A DNA stretch of 64,000 nucleotides, from NCBI GenBank assembly GCA_020846975.1, contig JADLCX010000023.1, positions 45,838 through 109,837 of the forward strand. Reading direction: 5' to 3'. The stretch comes from Phycisphaerales bacterium (GTDB taxonomy: Bacteria; Planctomycetota; Phycisphaerae; Phycisphaerales; UBA1924). Below the pieces are notes generated by a model. The model had not been told where the DNA came from, searched no databases, and worked only from the letters and a program-made list of their open reading frames with translations. Made by a program: the position numbers and the translations under genes. Below are positions 54,559 through 63,865 of this stretch, one piece after another; the stretch's first letter is position 1, and each line of letters opens with the position of its first letter.

Positions 54559-54586
54559 CAATCCATCAACGTCCATTCCGTCACCA

Positions 54587-55948
54587 TCACCCCGGCGCAC
54601 CGTCTTCCTCCAACTCCTGCTCGCCCTCCACCACCCAGCCTCCTCCCCCGCACTTCATCACCTCCTCCATCACCGTCGTCGCGAACGAGCCGCGAGGGAG
54701 CTCGAACACGCACTTGACGTACGGGCCGTGCTCATCGACGCCGCCCTCGACATCCGGCTGCGTGAGGGGGATGCGCAAGGGGCGACGCTCGCCGGGCTCG
54801 GGGTCCCAGGACTTGGCGGCATGGTCGGCGAGCGACTCGGGCGTCAGGCCGAACTCGGCGAGTGCGGCGACCTCGACCTCATCGGTTTTGCCCGCGGCCC
54901 GCGCCATCCTGTGCCCCCACATCGGGCCCGAGGGCGAGATCTCGAACGCGGCCGCCCGCCCGATCAGTTCGGCGGCATCGTCCCCTTCTCGCACCGGAAA
55001 GACCGCCCCGCTGTCGTGCTTGAAGGCCAGGTCGCCGGCGTGAAGAGCGGCGATCCCGCCCCCGCTTTCCGTTGAAGTCTCCAGCCGATGTTCCAGCACG
55101 CGGTTGAAGACCGCCGACTGCAGCGCGGTGAGATAGAACGACCGCTGCACCCGCTCGATCGCCGTCACCGCGCCCTTGGGCTTGGCCCCGCGAGCCAGCG
55201 CCGCCAGCACGCGGCGCTCGGTGTGCAGCGAGCGCGGGAAGGCGTCGATCGCCTCCGCGAACTTCCCCTCGGCGTAGAGCTTCCGTCCCTCCACCTGCGC
55301 GTCGGTGCGGAGCGTGGAGGGGCCGAGCAGCGTGTCGAGCACTCCCTGCCAATCGCCCCTCACCAGCGCGAGCCCCACCATGTGGTTGTTCCGCATGTGC
55401 CCGAACCGCTGCTCGCCGATGCGGTTGGGCACCCCCCCCCTCCCCAACACCGTGAGCGACCGATACGCCAACACCACCCGCGAGGGATCGACCCCACGGA
55501 TGCGGATGATGAACCGGTTGCCCCGCAAGTGGCCGCGGCGGAGCTTGTTGGTGTGCCGATCGACCCAGTGGATGACGACGCCATCGTGGCTGAACGCGGG
55601 GAAATCGTCCGGCCCTTTCCCCGGCGTGTGCACGCTGAAGAGCTGGCGCGTGACCGCGAACTTGTCCTTGAGACCCGCCATTCCCACCGCGTCCCGCCGC
55701 ACACCGAAGTGGTCGGCCAGCAGCCTCGCCACGTGCAGCGTGGAGTAGTTCCGCTTCTCGACGAACAGGTAGAGGTGCTCGCCCGAGCCGCACGGCTCGT
55801 AGGCCGGGATCTCCTCGACGAGGAAATCGTCGGGCCGCTCCTTGATCCGCCCGCCCGTGCCGGGGATGGCGGCGGTCAGGTACCGGACCGGTAGCCCCTC
55901 CGCGCCTCCCCTGCCACCGTCCCCCAGGTGTGCCTTGACCTCGCTCAT
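54587..55948 (-). CDS. truD: tRNA pseudouridine-13 synthase TruD
   Basis: The 453-residue enzyme isomerises U13 of tRNA(Glu). The catalytic Asp95 is in AGLKDKFAVTRQ. Other TruD marks are FLVEEIPAYEPCGSGEHLYL, NYSTLHVARLLA, GNRFIIRIRG, GVPNRIGEQRFG and LQSAVFNRVL. It is somewhat longer than the Escherichia coli enzyme. The coding DNA contains a nine-base C run just before GVPNRIGEQRFG; the frame is intact. It is not in an operon with ispF or surE, as it is in gammaproteobacteria. Confidence 0.92.
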   Translation of the reverse strand: MSEVKAHLGDGGRGGAEGLPVRYLTAAIPGTGGRIKERPDDFLVEEIPAYEPCGSGEHLYLFVEKRNYSTLHVARLLADHFGVRRDAVGMAGLKDKFAVTRQLFSVHTPGKGPDDFPAFSHDGVVIHWVDRHTNKLRRGHLRGNRFIIRIRGVDPSRVVLAYRSLTVLGRGGVPNRIGEQRFGHMRNNHMVGLALVRGDWQGVLDTLLGPSTLRTDAQVEGRKLYAEGKFAEAIDAFPRSLHTERRVLAALARGAKPKGAVTAIERVQRSFYLTALQSAVFNRVLEHRLETSTESGGGIAALHAGDLAFKHDSGAVFPVREGDDAAELIGRAAAFEISPSGPMWGHRMARAAGKTDEVEVAALAEFGLTPESLADHAAKSWDPEPGERRPLRIPLTQPDVEGGVDEHGPYVKCVFELPRGSFATTVMEEVMKCGGGGWVVEGEQELEEDGAPG

Positions 55949-56111
55949 GCTGCATCAACGTAGCACGAGCCGAACGCCGAGGCGCAGAGGTCGGGAGGAC
56001 CACGCGGAGGACACCGAGAGGGTGCCTGGATCTCAACCAAGCATCTCTCCAGTACTGTGCGTGATCCTCCCGCTTTTCCGGGCCTCAAACAGTCGCGAAA
56101 GGCCGCCCGGC

Positions 56112-56327
56112 TCAGTTCCCATCCGCCGAGTCGCGCTTGATGTCCTGCGCATGGGCGCGGGAATACTGCTGGATGTCCTTGAAACTGCCATCCGCGTTCC
56201 GCACGGCGTAGAGCTTCTTGCCGGTGGACGAGCGGTGGGTGGTGCGGCGGGCCTTCTTCTTGGCGGTCTTCTTCTTCGCGCCCTTCTTCTTGGTGCTCGC
56301 CTTCTTCTTGGTCTTCTTCTTGGCCAT
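56112..56327 (-). CDS. Lys-rich small basic protein
   Basis: ATG 56327 has GGGGA six bases upstream. The 71-residue product has an N-terminal half that is almost all Lys, Ala, Thr and Arg in repeated KKK units, like histone H1 or AlgP tails, and a conserved-looking C-terminus KKLYAVRNADGSFKDIQQYS then RAHAQDIKR. Many bacteria have short proteins with this SFKDIQSY-type C-terminus. A role in binding nucleic acid is suggested by composition only. A large alternative frame across the same DNA was rejected. Confidence 0.75.
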   Translation of the reverse strand: MAKKKTKKKASTKKKGAKKKTAKKKARRTTHRSSTGKKLYAVRNADGSFKDIQQYSRAHAQDIKRDSADGN

Positions 56328-56474
56328 GACGGGTCCCCAAAAACACGGTTGATCCGACGGGTCGCGGCCACGCCGCGGGGTTGACAGTCCGACGGTCCGG
56401 GCAATCTACACGAGCCGACCTCGCGGTGCAACCCGCGCCCGCTCCCGTGCCCCGGTGTGGATCATCCGCGCCGT

Positions 56475-57479
56475 TCACCGGCCGCCGACATACACCACGA
56501 CATCCGCCACGCCCCGGTCCTCCTCGCGAAGCGAGGACGACTCGGCATCCACGACCGCGATGGTCAGAACCCGGGCCGCGGGAGCCATCTCGCGCAGGGC
56601 CAGCAGCAGCCCGCCCTCGCGGGCGATGTGGAACTGACCGACCACGTGAACGACCGGTCGCCGGCCCCGACCAAACTCCCTCGACACGCTCTCGGCCATG
56701 GTCCAATCCCACAGCGACTGGCTGCGGAAGCCCGCCTCGACCCGGGCCAGGTCCTCGGCCGTCGGCGCCGACGCGGATGGGGAGGAAGCGGGTTGATCGC
56801 CGGACTCCCCGCCGTGGCCGCCCGCACCGAGCATGAACTCCTGGAACTTGCGCCGGTACCCACTCTCGGGCCCCGGCAGCCGATCAGGAATCCTGAACAT
56901 CCGGCGTTGCTCCTCGGTCAGCCCACGCAACCGTTCGTAGCCCTCAAGCCTTGCCGTTCGGACGTAGATCCGCGGCGCGTTGGCCGCCACGACCGGAACG
57001 CCGTGGGCTCTGGCCTCGTTAACCATGACGCGCTGCCCGAAGGGGTAGGCCAGGTACGAGTCCTTGTTACCCGCCTTCAGCAACCTGGGCTCGTCGATCA
57101 GCCCCGTCAGGTAGTCGTCCAGCAGCGCCTGCTCATCGCGCTCGAAGAACTCCATCGAGAGCGAGGCCCGCGCGGCCACACCGGGTGAGGCCAGCACATC
57201 CTCCCACAGCGCGGCCGCGGCCGCCGAACCCAGGGGATGTCCGTGCAGCTCGCCGATCAGCACGACATCCGCCGAACGCGCCCGCGAGACGATCTCGGAC
57301 CACGGAACCGCGACTCCACCCTGGCCGTCCAGCATGGGAACCGATCGAGCCTCCGGCGAGCCGAGCATCGCTCGGGCCGGCCCTTCGCGCTCGTCCACCT
57401 TCGGCGATGCAGGCGTGTGACACCCCGCAAGCGACACGAGCAGGAACATTCCGGTCAGCACGATGGGCAGATGTGGCAC
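56475..57479 (-). CDS. ChaN-like haem-binding lipoprotein
   Basis: GTG 57479 has GGAGG six bases upstream. The 334-residue product has a lipobox LAGC (Cys20). The ChaN/DUF399-type core has VVLIGELHGHPLG, SMEFFERDEQALLDDYLTG, VPVVAANAPRIYV, AESVSREFG and HVVGQFHIAREGGLL, including the GELH and GQFH histidines. ChaN proteins bind haem and are linked to iron uptake; whether this one does is inferred. No TonB-type receptor is nearby. Confidence 0.82.
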   Translation of the reverse strand: MPHLPIVLTGMFLLVSLAGCHTPASPKVDEREGPARAMLGSPEARSVPMLDGQGGVAVPWSEIVSRARSADVVLIGELHGHPLGSAAAAALWEDVLASPGVAARASLSMEFFERDEQALLDDYLTGLIDEPRLLKAGNKDSYLAYPFGQRVMVNEARAHGVPVVAANAPRIYVRTARLEGYERLRGLTEEQRRMFRIPDRLPGPESGYRRKFQEFMLGAGGHGGESGDQPASSPSASAPTAEDLARVEAGFRSQSLWDWTMAESVSREFGRGRRPVVHVVGQFHIAREGGLLLALREMAPAARVLTIAVVDAESSSLREEDRGVADVVVYVGGR

Positions 57480-57576
57480 GGGGAGCCTCCGGTTGAGCAG
57501 GGCGGGGCAGTGTACGACTTTTCACGCCCGTCCGCGCGAGCAGGCCGATGGAAACAATGCGTTTCACGACCCGGCC

Positions 57577-58350
57577 ATGCCCGACAACGCCTGCCCATCC
57601 TGCTCCGAGCCGCTCACCCCCGGCGACATCAACATCGCCGAGGGTGTCGCGCTGTGCAAGTCGTGCGGCCGGCTCTCACGCTTGAGCGAGGTGGTCGAGG
57701 GGCCCGCGCTCACCCCGACCGAGGTCGCGACGCCCCCGCAGGGTTGCGCGTGGCATGACGATGGACGGACGATCACGGTGGAGGCCACCTGCCGCTCGCC
57801 GGGCGGCGCGATCGCGGCCCTGTTCATCTGCCTCTTCTGGAACGGGATCGTCTCGGTCTTCGTGCTTATCGCCCTCGCGGGGCTCTACACCAACCTCGTC
57901 GGCCCGCTCCCGGCGTGGTTCCCGGCTCCGGCGATGAAAGGCGGCTCGGGCGGAAGCCAGACCGGGGCGGGGATGCCGCTGGGCATGTCCATCTTCCTTT
58001 GCATCTTCCTGATCCCCTTCCTCGCCGTCGGCGCGCTGATCTTCGCTGGGTTCCTGCTCTGCCTTGCCGGTCGTGTCACCGTCACTCTGGAAGCCGGCGC
58101 GGGCTCGATCCGAACCGGGCTTGGCCGCATCGCCCGCACACGGGCGTTTGATGCCACCGCGGTCAAAGCCGTTCGGTTGAACACCGAGACGACCGGCGAA
58201 CAACAGAACCGCAAGACGCGGATCGTGATCGAGGCCGACAAGCCCGTGAAGTTCGGGTCGATCCTGTCGGATGAGCGGCGCAAGTGGATGTGCGGGATGC
58301 TGAGGGTGCTGCTGGTGAGCAAGCCGCGAGCATCGAGTTCGTCACGGTAG
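57577..58350 (+). CDS. Zinc-ribbon membrane protein of unknown function (second type)
   Basis: The 257-residue protein starts at ATG 57577 with a zinc ribbon (ACPSCSEPLTPGD, then CKSCGRLS). Two membrane segments follow (IAALFICLFWNGIVSVFVLI and IFLCIFLIPFLAVGALIFAG) and a soluble C-terminal part that may be a PH-like domain (GRVTVTLEAGAGSIRTGLG). It resembles other planctomycete ribbon proteins, but no function is known. Its stop overlaps the end of the convergent esterase gene by nine bases. Confidence 0.7.
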   Translation: MPDNACPSCSEPLTPGDINIAEGVALCKSCGRLSRLSEVVEGPALTPTEVATPPQGCAWHDDGRTITVEATCRSPGGAIAALFICLFWNGIVSVFVLIALAGLYTNLVGPLPAWFPAPAMKGGSGGSQTGAGMPLGMSIFLCIFLIPFLAVGALIFAGFLLCLAGRVTVTLEAGAGSIRTGLGRIARTRAFDATAVKAVRLNTETTGEQQNRKTRIVIEADKPVKFGSILSDERRKWMCGMLRVLLVSKPRASSSSR

Positions 58351-59586
58351 TGCCGGGACCGTGACCGTGGCCGGCAGCATCATCCGGCGATCGCCGCGAG
58401 TCCCCAAGCACAGTGCGAGGTTGCCGATCGTCCGCGGAAGTGCCGAAGATGTGAACGAGGACTTCTTCCCGTTGAACACCACCTCCACGGGCTTGTCCAG
58501 ATCGACCAGTTCATCCCCCAGCAGCAGGGTGATCGACTTCACGCTCTCCGAAGCGACCGTGATCGTCTGCCCCTCGATGCTCGCCCGCACCTCAGCACCA
58601 GCCTTCCGCTCGGCCTCCGGCATCACCACCCAATACAGGCGCGGCGAGAGCACATCGTCCTGTCGCCAGACGATCCTCGTTGGCATGGGATCGCGTGCAT
58701 GGCCGAGCATCCAATCCACCGCCTGGGCATCCTTCCTGTTCATCCAATGCCCCAGCCCCTCGTAGATGATGCACTGGTGCTCGTACCCCTGCAGATCCCC
58801 CTCTCGCAGTCTGTCGAGTTTCTCCCCCCACTCGCGGCAGACCTTGCTGCGGTCGAACGCGCCGTCGTCGCCCCCGCACTGGATGCTGAACGGCACGTTC
58901 CGCAGATTCACCGGCGAGGCCTCGTTGGGGTGGCCCGCCATCATCGCCGCCGCGGCCCAGCGGTCCGCCATCCGCGGCCCCAGTTGGTACACCCCATCGC
59001 CGCCCGCCGAATAGCCCATCAGGTAGACGCGATCGGGGTTTATGCCCGCGAACACCACCGCATCCTCGATGAGCCGATCGAACAGGGCATCCATGTGGGC
59101 CTCGTGCCACATGTTCCACGCATCCGTCGGCGCGCGGGGCGCGATGTAGACGCCCTCTCTCGGCGTGTACAACCCAATCTGGTTCTTCCATTGCTGCTCG
59201 TTCACGGCGGGCGGCGCACCGCCGCCACCGTGCATGGAGATGAACAGGGCCCGCTGCCCGTCGGGCCTGTCGCCGAAGGTCCTGACCTCGAACTTCATCG
59301 TCTTGCCGGCGATCGTGATGGACCTGGCCTCCCACTCGGCCTTGCGCTCGGTGCGCATTCTCGCAACCGCGTCGTCCCAAAGAAGCCCCGCGGCCTCACG
59401 CGTCTGTTCCCTGCTCAACGCGGCGGCGGAGAACGCTTGATCTGCGAGCGGCGGCCGCTCCGGGACCGGGCGTTCCAGATAGGCCCGCAAGTCGGCCACC
59501 GGATCGGCAGGGCACGCGGGCGCAGCCACCAGAGCGCACGCCGCGGCGACCGCCCGAACGGCGCATGTTCTCAACGCGGTCTTCAT
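58342..59586 (-). CDS. Secreted alpha/beta-hydrolase (esterase/PHB-depolymerase-like)
   Basis: The start at 59586 gives 414 residues with a signal peptide ending near AAPACPA. The alpha/beta-hydrolase core has SMHGGGGAPPAVNEQQW (oxyanion-hole HGGG), the nucleophile elbow GYSAGGDGVYQ and a late His in IIYEGLGHWMNR. It resembles feruloyl or polyhydroxybutyrate esterase-type secreted enzymes. The substrate is unknown. A C-terminal beta domain of about 110 residues (SPRLYWVVMPEAE onward) may bind substrate. Confidence 0.78.
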   Translation of the reverse strand: MKTALRTCAVRAVAAACALVAAPACPADPVADLRAYLERPVPERPPLADQAFSAAALSREQTREAAGLLWDDAVARMRTERKAEWEARSITIAGKTMKFEVRTFGDRPDGQRALFISMHGGGGAPPAVNEQQWKNQIGLYTPREGVYIAPRAPTDAWNMWHEAHMDALFDRLIEDAVVFAGINPDRVYLMGYSAGGDGVYQLGPRMADRWAAAAMMAGHPNEASPVNLRNVPFSIQCGGDDGAFDRSKVCREWGEKLDRLREGDLQGYEHQCIIYEGLGHWMNRKDAQAVDWMLGHARDPMPTRIVWRQDDVLSPRLYWVVMPEAERKAGAEVRASIEGQTITVASESVKSITLLLGDELVDLDKPVEVVFNGKKSSFTSSALPRTIGNLALCLGTRGDRRMMLPATVTVPALP

Positions 59587-59632
59587 TCTCAACCCTAGCC
59601 CGCGAACCGGCACACCGGCCGCGGAAGGCGAA

Positions 59633-61627
59633 TCAGGCTTTCGCCTCGTCCTTGTCGCGGGCGGAGCGTTCGGCCCGCTTGCGCATCGACTCTTCGAGGA
59701 TGCGCTTGCGGGTCCGCACCGACTTGGGCGTGATCTCAACGAGCTCGTCATCCTCGATGTACTCGAGCGACGCCTCCAGCGACATGAGCCGGGGCTGCTT
59801 CAGGACCACCGTCGCTTCCTTGCTCGCGGCCCGCATGTTGGTGAGCTGCTTGAGGCGGGTGATGTTGACGACCAGGTCGTTGTCGCGCGTGTGCTCGCCG
59901 ACGATCTGGCCCGCGTAGACCTTGTCGCCGGGCACCACGAACAGCACGCCGCGGTCCGACAGCAGTTCGCAGGCGTGGTGCGTGACCGCGCCCGATTCCA
60001 GCGAGATCAGCACGCCCTGGTTGCGGCCCATCGGCGCGCCGCTCACGGGCGCGAAACGCTCGAAGGTGTGGTGCATGATCGCCTCGCCCTGCGTGGCGGT
60101 CAGCACACGCGACCTGAGTCCGATCAGGCCGCGGGCGGGGATCTCGAACTCCAGGTGGGTCGAGGCGTCGCCGCGCGGCTCCATGGTCTTGATCTCGCCG
60201 CGGCGAGAGCCGACCAGTTCCATCACCGACCCGACCGCCGTGTTGGGGCAATCGACGACCAGCCACTCGATCGGCTCGTGCTCGACCCCATCGATGACCT
60301 TGATGATCACCTGCGGCTTGCCGACCGCCAGCTCGAAGCCCTCGCGCCGCATGGTCTCGAGCAGGATGCCCAGGTGCAGCAGACCGCGCCCGGAAACACC
60401 GAACTCCTCACCGCCCTGGCCGACGCCGAAGTTCACCTTCAGCGCGACGTTGTGCTGCAGCTCCTTCTCGAGGCGGTCGCGGATCTGCCGGCTCGTCACG
60501 TAGTCACCGTCCTGCCCGGCGAACGGCGAGTCGTTGACCCGGAACGTCATGCTCAGCGTCGGTTCGTCGACCGTCACCGGGGGCAGCGCGGCCGGGCTGT
60601 TCGGATCGGCGATCGTGTCGCCGATGTCCACCGATTCGAGCCCGATGAGCGCGCAGATGTCACCAGCCTGCACCGAGTCGGTCTCGACCCGCCCCAGGCC
60701 GGAGAACTTCATCAGTTTGCCGACCTTGCTGCTCTTGATCGTCCCGTCGGCCTTGATCACCGCGACCTGCTGACCCGAGTTGATGCGCCCGTTGAAGACC
60801 CGCCCGATGCCGATGCGGCCCACGTAGTCGTTGTAGTCCAGCGTCGTGATCAGCATCTGCAGGGGCGCGTTCACATCGTCCTCGGGCGCGGGGATGTGCC
60901 GCACGATCATGTCGAAGATCGGGCGCATGTCCGCGTCCGGGTTGCCCGGCAGGTGGTCCTTGCCGCTGGCCTCGATCGCCGCCTTCTGGTCCAGCGTCGC
61001 CCAGCCGTTACGCCCCGACGCGTAGATGATCGGGAAATCCAGCGCGTGGTCGTCCGCGCCGAGTTCCACCAGCAGATCGAACACCTCGTTGATCACTTCC
61101 TGGATCCGCGCGTCCGGCCGGTCGCACTTGTTCACCACCACGATCGGCTTGAGCCTGGCCTCGATCGCCTTCGACAGCACGAACCGGGTCTGCGGCATCG
61201 CGCCCTCGGAGGAATCGACAAGCAGCAGGCACCCATCGGCCATCCGCAGCACGCGCTCGACCTCGCCGCCGAAATCGGCGTGGCCCGGCGTGTCGATGAT
61301 GTTGATATTGAACTGTTCGAGTTGCTCCGCGCCCTCCTGTCGACGGACGTACGTCACCGCGCAGTTCTTCGACAGGATCGTGATCCCGCGCTCGCGTTCG
61401 AGCGGGTTCGAGTCCATGATCAGGTCGTGCTGCCCGCCCGCGAGTTTTTCCAGCTCGCCCTTCCGGAACATGCCCGACTGCATCAGCAGGTGATCGACCA
61501 GCGTCGTCTTGCCGTGGTCGACGTGCGCGATGATCGCGACGTTGCGCAGGTGCGAGGCTCCGCCGTCCGCGCTGGTCGGCGCGGCGGTGGAACCGGTCTC
61601 TGGAATCGGCGTGGCGGTGGTGGTCAT
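59633..61627 (-). CDS. typA: Ribosome-associated GTPase TypA/BipA
   Basis: The start at 61627 gives 664 residues; in-frame ATGs at 61648 and 61672 are possible. Motifs are AIIAHVDHGKTTLVDHLL, SNPLERERGITILSKN, DTPGHADFGGEVER, NKCDRPDAR and a C-terminal region with RGLLHLGILLETMRREGFEL, typical of TypA/BipA rather than LepA or EF-G. It is a stress- and cold-related translation GTPase. A TATACT -10 box and a perfect palindrome lie upstream. Confidence 0.93.
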   Translation of the reverse strand: MTTTATPIPETGSTAAPTSADGGASHLRNVAIIAHVDHGKTTLVDHLLMQSGMFRKGELEKLAGGQHDLIMDSNPLERERGITILSKNCAVTYVRRQEGAEQLEQFNINIIDTPGHADFGGEVERVLRMADGCLLLVDSSEGAMPQTRFVLSKAIEARLKPIVVVNKCDRPDARIQEVINEVFDLLVELGADDHALDFPIIYASGRNGWATLDQKAAIEASGKDHLPGNPDADMRPIFDMIVRHIPAPEDDVNAPLQMLITTLDYNDYVGRIGIGRVFNGRINSGQQVAVIKADGTIKSSKVGKLMKFSGLGRVETDSVQAGDICALIGLESVDIGDTIADPNSPAALPPVTVDEPTLSMTFRVNDSPFAGQDGDYVTSRQIRDRLEKELQHNVALKVNFGVGQGGEEFGVSGRGLLHLGILLETMRREGFELAVGKPQVIIKVIDGVEHEPIEWLVVDCPNTAVGSVMELVGSRRGEIKTMEPRGDASTHLEFEIPARGLIGLRSRVLTATQGEAIMHHTFERFAPVSGAPMGRNQGVLISLESGAVTHHACELLSDRGVLFVVPGDKVYAGQIVGEHTRDNDLVVNITRLKQLTNMRAASKEATVVLKQPRLMSLEASLEYIEDDELVEITPKSVRTRKRILEESMRKRAERSARDKDEAKA

Positions 61628-61684
61628 GGCGGGCTGAACAGGATGCATCGCCCGCGAATCCGTCACGGGCATCGAGCAGGAGAA

Positions 61685-61713
61685 TGTTCGGGAATCATCC
61701 CGAACAGAGTATA
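61685..61713 (-). promoter_or_regulatory. typA promoter element with start-site palindrome
   Basis: On the minus strand a -10 box TATACT (61713-61708) is followed two bases later by the perfect palindrome TGTTCGGGA-atca-TCCCGAACA (61706-61685). The palindrome overlaps the expected transcription start. It could be an operator or a 5' stem-loop. No good -35 is seen. Confidence 0.5.
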
Positions 61714-61770
61714 GGTACGTCGGTCGAACACGCCCCTGCTACCCCGTTCGAACTCACCCAGTCCGTGATT

Positions 61771-63615
61771 TCAGTCGGCGAGTTGAAGCGTGACATCGCC
61801 GCGGATGTCCCCGGAATCGCCCACGCGGAGCTTGAGTTCCGCGGCCTCGAACCGCTTCATCGCCGTGCGAACACCGCCGAAGTCCGGGATCTCGTCGGGA
61901 AGCAGCGACTCCAACTCTCGCGGACGCGCCGAGGCCAGCCAGACCCAGCGTTTGACGTCCCCCTGGCTGGCCCCCGTAATCGCGTCGACCGCGGCACGCT
62001 GGAGCTCCGAGGGAAGCTGCTCGTGCTCGCGCGGCATCGGCGCCAACTCGACCACCCACCACCCCGCCGCGGGCCCGTCGGCCGAACCCATCCCCTCGTT
62101 CCGTGGATACGACCACGCCAGCGCCAGCGGCTCGGGGCTGAACCGCCGAAGCAGGTTGCCGTCGCCCATGCGGATCGGCAGCACACGGGCGATGTGCGGC
62201 AACTGGCCGGCGAAGTTGTACGGCGCAGGCCCCACGACACCCGAGCCCTGCTCGAGCGTGTTGTGCACGAACCCCGCGATCGCGCCGTCCATCGTTCGCG
62301 CGAGTTGCTCGGTCGATGAAGTCTCCATCGCCACCAGCGCGGCGACACGCCCCTCCACCGCTCCCGTCGCACGCCCTTCCGGCCCGGGCGCCCTGACCAC
62401 GGCCGATCCCGGCACGACCACGCGGCGGATCGAGATCACCTGCCGGGCCCCGAGCACGCCTCGAACCGACTCCGGCAGCCCGCGAGGAAGTTCCCGCAGG
62501 AAGTCCAGCATCGACCCGCTCGAACCCAGCACCGTGCGCATCGGCGCGGCCTGAACGACGGTCAGGAGCGAATCCAGTTTGAGCGAGTGGAACACCGCAT
62601 CCGACGTCAGAGGAACCGCCTGACCACCCTCCTCGAACCGAGGTTCGCGGTAGATCACGCTCACATTCAGCCGCGAACCCGTGAGATCTTCGCCGCGCTC
62701 GCCCGCCGCCACGAAGAAGTTCGACCACGCCTCCGGTTCCACCCGCGCCCCGGCGTTCGGCCCGGTCGATTGCCGACCCCGGAGCCTCGTGAGGAGCAGC
62801 AGTTCGGGATCGCGCGGGGCGTCCTTCTCGTCCGCATCCAGCAGGGCCTTCATCGCCGGCGTAGAACCGAGCGGGCTTGTCGCGCCGGACGTCAGCACCG
62901 ACACCATCTCATCAAAGAGTTCGCTCTGCCCGGTCGGTCCGAGCACGATCGTGATCTCGGGACCGCCCTCGACCGGCCCGCCGCGGCGCGGCGCGGCCCG
63001 GTCGTGCCGATGGCTCGTCAGTTCGTACCGCCCCTTCTCGATCGAGAGCACCTGGTGTCCCTGATCGATCGAACGCTGCGATGCTTCCAGCCGCTCCTTG
63101 AGCCTCGCATCGGTCTCCAACGTGATATCGCTCAGCAGCACCCACAGCATCGACTTTCCGTCGCTCGCCGCGCGGGCCGCGAGCACCACCCGCCGTCCCA
63201 GCAGACGGTCGAAGAGTTCCGAATCCGTCCACCCCAACTTCGCCGAGAGCGCCGACCACGCGGCCCGGCTCTCGCCCAGTCCGGTCGCATCGGCGAAGAA
63301 CCGCGAGGCCGCCGCGCCAAGCCGCGACGCCCGCAACTCCTCGCCGCGTTCGATCACCAGAACCAGGTCGAGCGAACTCGGCAGCCGACCCGCCGCGGCC
63401 AGCGCGCCGCCGGGAGATCGCGCGGTCTCCGCGGCCGTGACGGGCTCTCCCGGCCGACGCCGCGCCGGCAGCGGCGCGCCGTCGGACAAGCCGCTCGTCT
63501 TCGACGCCCCTCCGGATGCGTTCAGCGAGGGCATGAGCACCCCGAGCGACAGCGCGGCGAGCACGATGCCCGCGAGCGTCGCCAATCCGAGGGTGCGAAC
63601 GAGATTCGAGCTCAT
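61771..63615 (-). CDS. Secreted or anchored protein of unknown function
   Basis: The start at 63615 gives 614 residues with an N-terminal hydrophobic stretch (TLGLATLAGIVLAALSLGVL) that looks like a signal anchor, followed by a Ser/Gly/Ala-rich linker. The rest is a mixed alpha/beta soluble protein with phrases such as LDLVLVIERGEELR, TGSRLNVSVIYREPRF and WWVVELAPMP. It resembles DUF3352-type or chaperone-like planctomycete secreted proteins only in general terms; I do not recognise the family. It lies upstream of typA, about 100 bases away, in the same direction. Confidence 0.7.
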   Translation of the reverse strand: MSSNLVRTLGLATLAGIVLAALSLGVLMPSLNASGGASKTSGLSDGAPLPARRRPGEPVTAAETARSPGGALAAAGRLPSSLDLVLVIERGEELRASRLGAAASRFFADATGLGESRAAWSALSAKLGWTDSELFDRLLGRRVVLAARAASDGKSMLWVLLSDITLETDARLKERLEASQRSIDQGHQVLSIEKGRYELTSHRHDRAAPRRGGPVEGGPEITIVLGPTGQSELFDEMVSVLTSGATSPLGSTPAMKALLDADEKDAPRDPELLLLTRLRGRQSTGPNAGARVEPEAWSNFFVAAGERGEDLTGSRLNVSVIYREPRFEEGGQAVPLTSDAVFHSLKLDSLLTVVQAAPMRTVLGSSGSMLDFLRELPRGLPESVRGVLGARQVISIRRVVVPGSAVVRAPGPEGRATGAVEGRVAALVAMETSSTEQLARTMDGAIAGFVHNTLEQGSGVVGPAPYNFAGQLPHIARVLPIRMGDGNLLRRFSPEPLALAWSYPRNEGMGSADGPAAGWWVVELAPMPREHEQLPSELQRAAVDAITGASQGDVKRWVWLASARPRELESLLPDEIPDFGGVRTAMKRFEAAELKLRVGDSGDIRGDVTLQLAD

Positions 63616-63811
63616 GCGTGTCTCATTCAATGGGTATACCGACGCGGAGTCGAGAGAGTGACACCAATCGGCAGACCGCGACCGGCGCGAACCAGTCGCC
63701 CGCCGCCACACCGCACTATCGGCGCAGACCACCCCCGAGCTTCGCCCGTCGGTGGAATGCCATTCAGATAAGGCCCAGCCATCCCGAGGGGTGTGGGGAT
63801 GACTGAGCCGA

Positions 63812-63861
63812 GGCCCCTTGGGAAGATGTTGGTGTGAACGTCCACATCAACACAAGGGGCC
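63812..63861 (+). promoter_or_regulatory. Hairpin covering the transposase ribosome binding site
   Basis: GGCCCCTTG (63812-63820) pairs perfectly with CAAGGGGCC (63853-63861), and inside it TGTTGGTGTG pairs with CACATCAACA with one mismatch. The right arm contains AAGGGG, the only Shine-Dalgarno for the ATG at 63866. In a transcript reading through from outside, the site would be folded shut. Confidence 0.7.
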
Positions 63862-63865
63862 AAGG

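Noticed and set aside
59891..61714. A 607-codon plus-strand frame opposite typA
   Set aside because: Asp/Arg/His/Leu-biased antisense shadow of a confident TypA gene.
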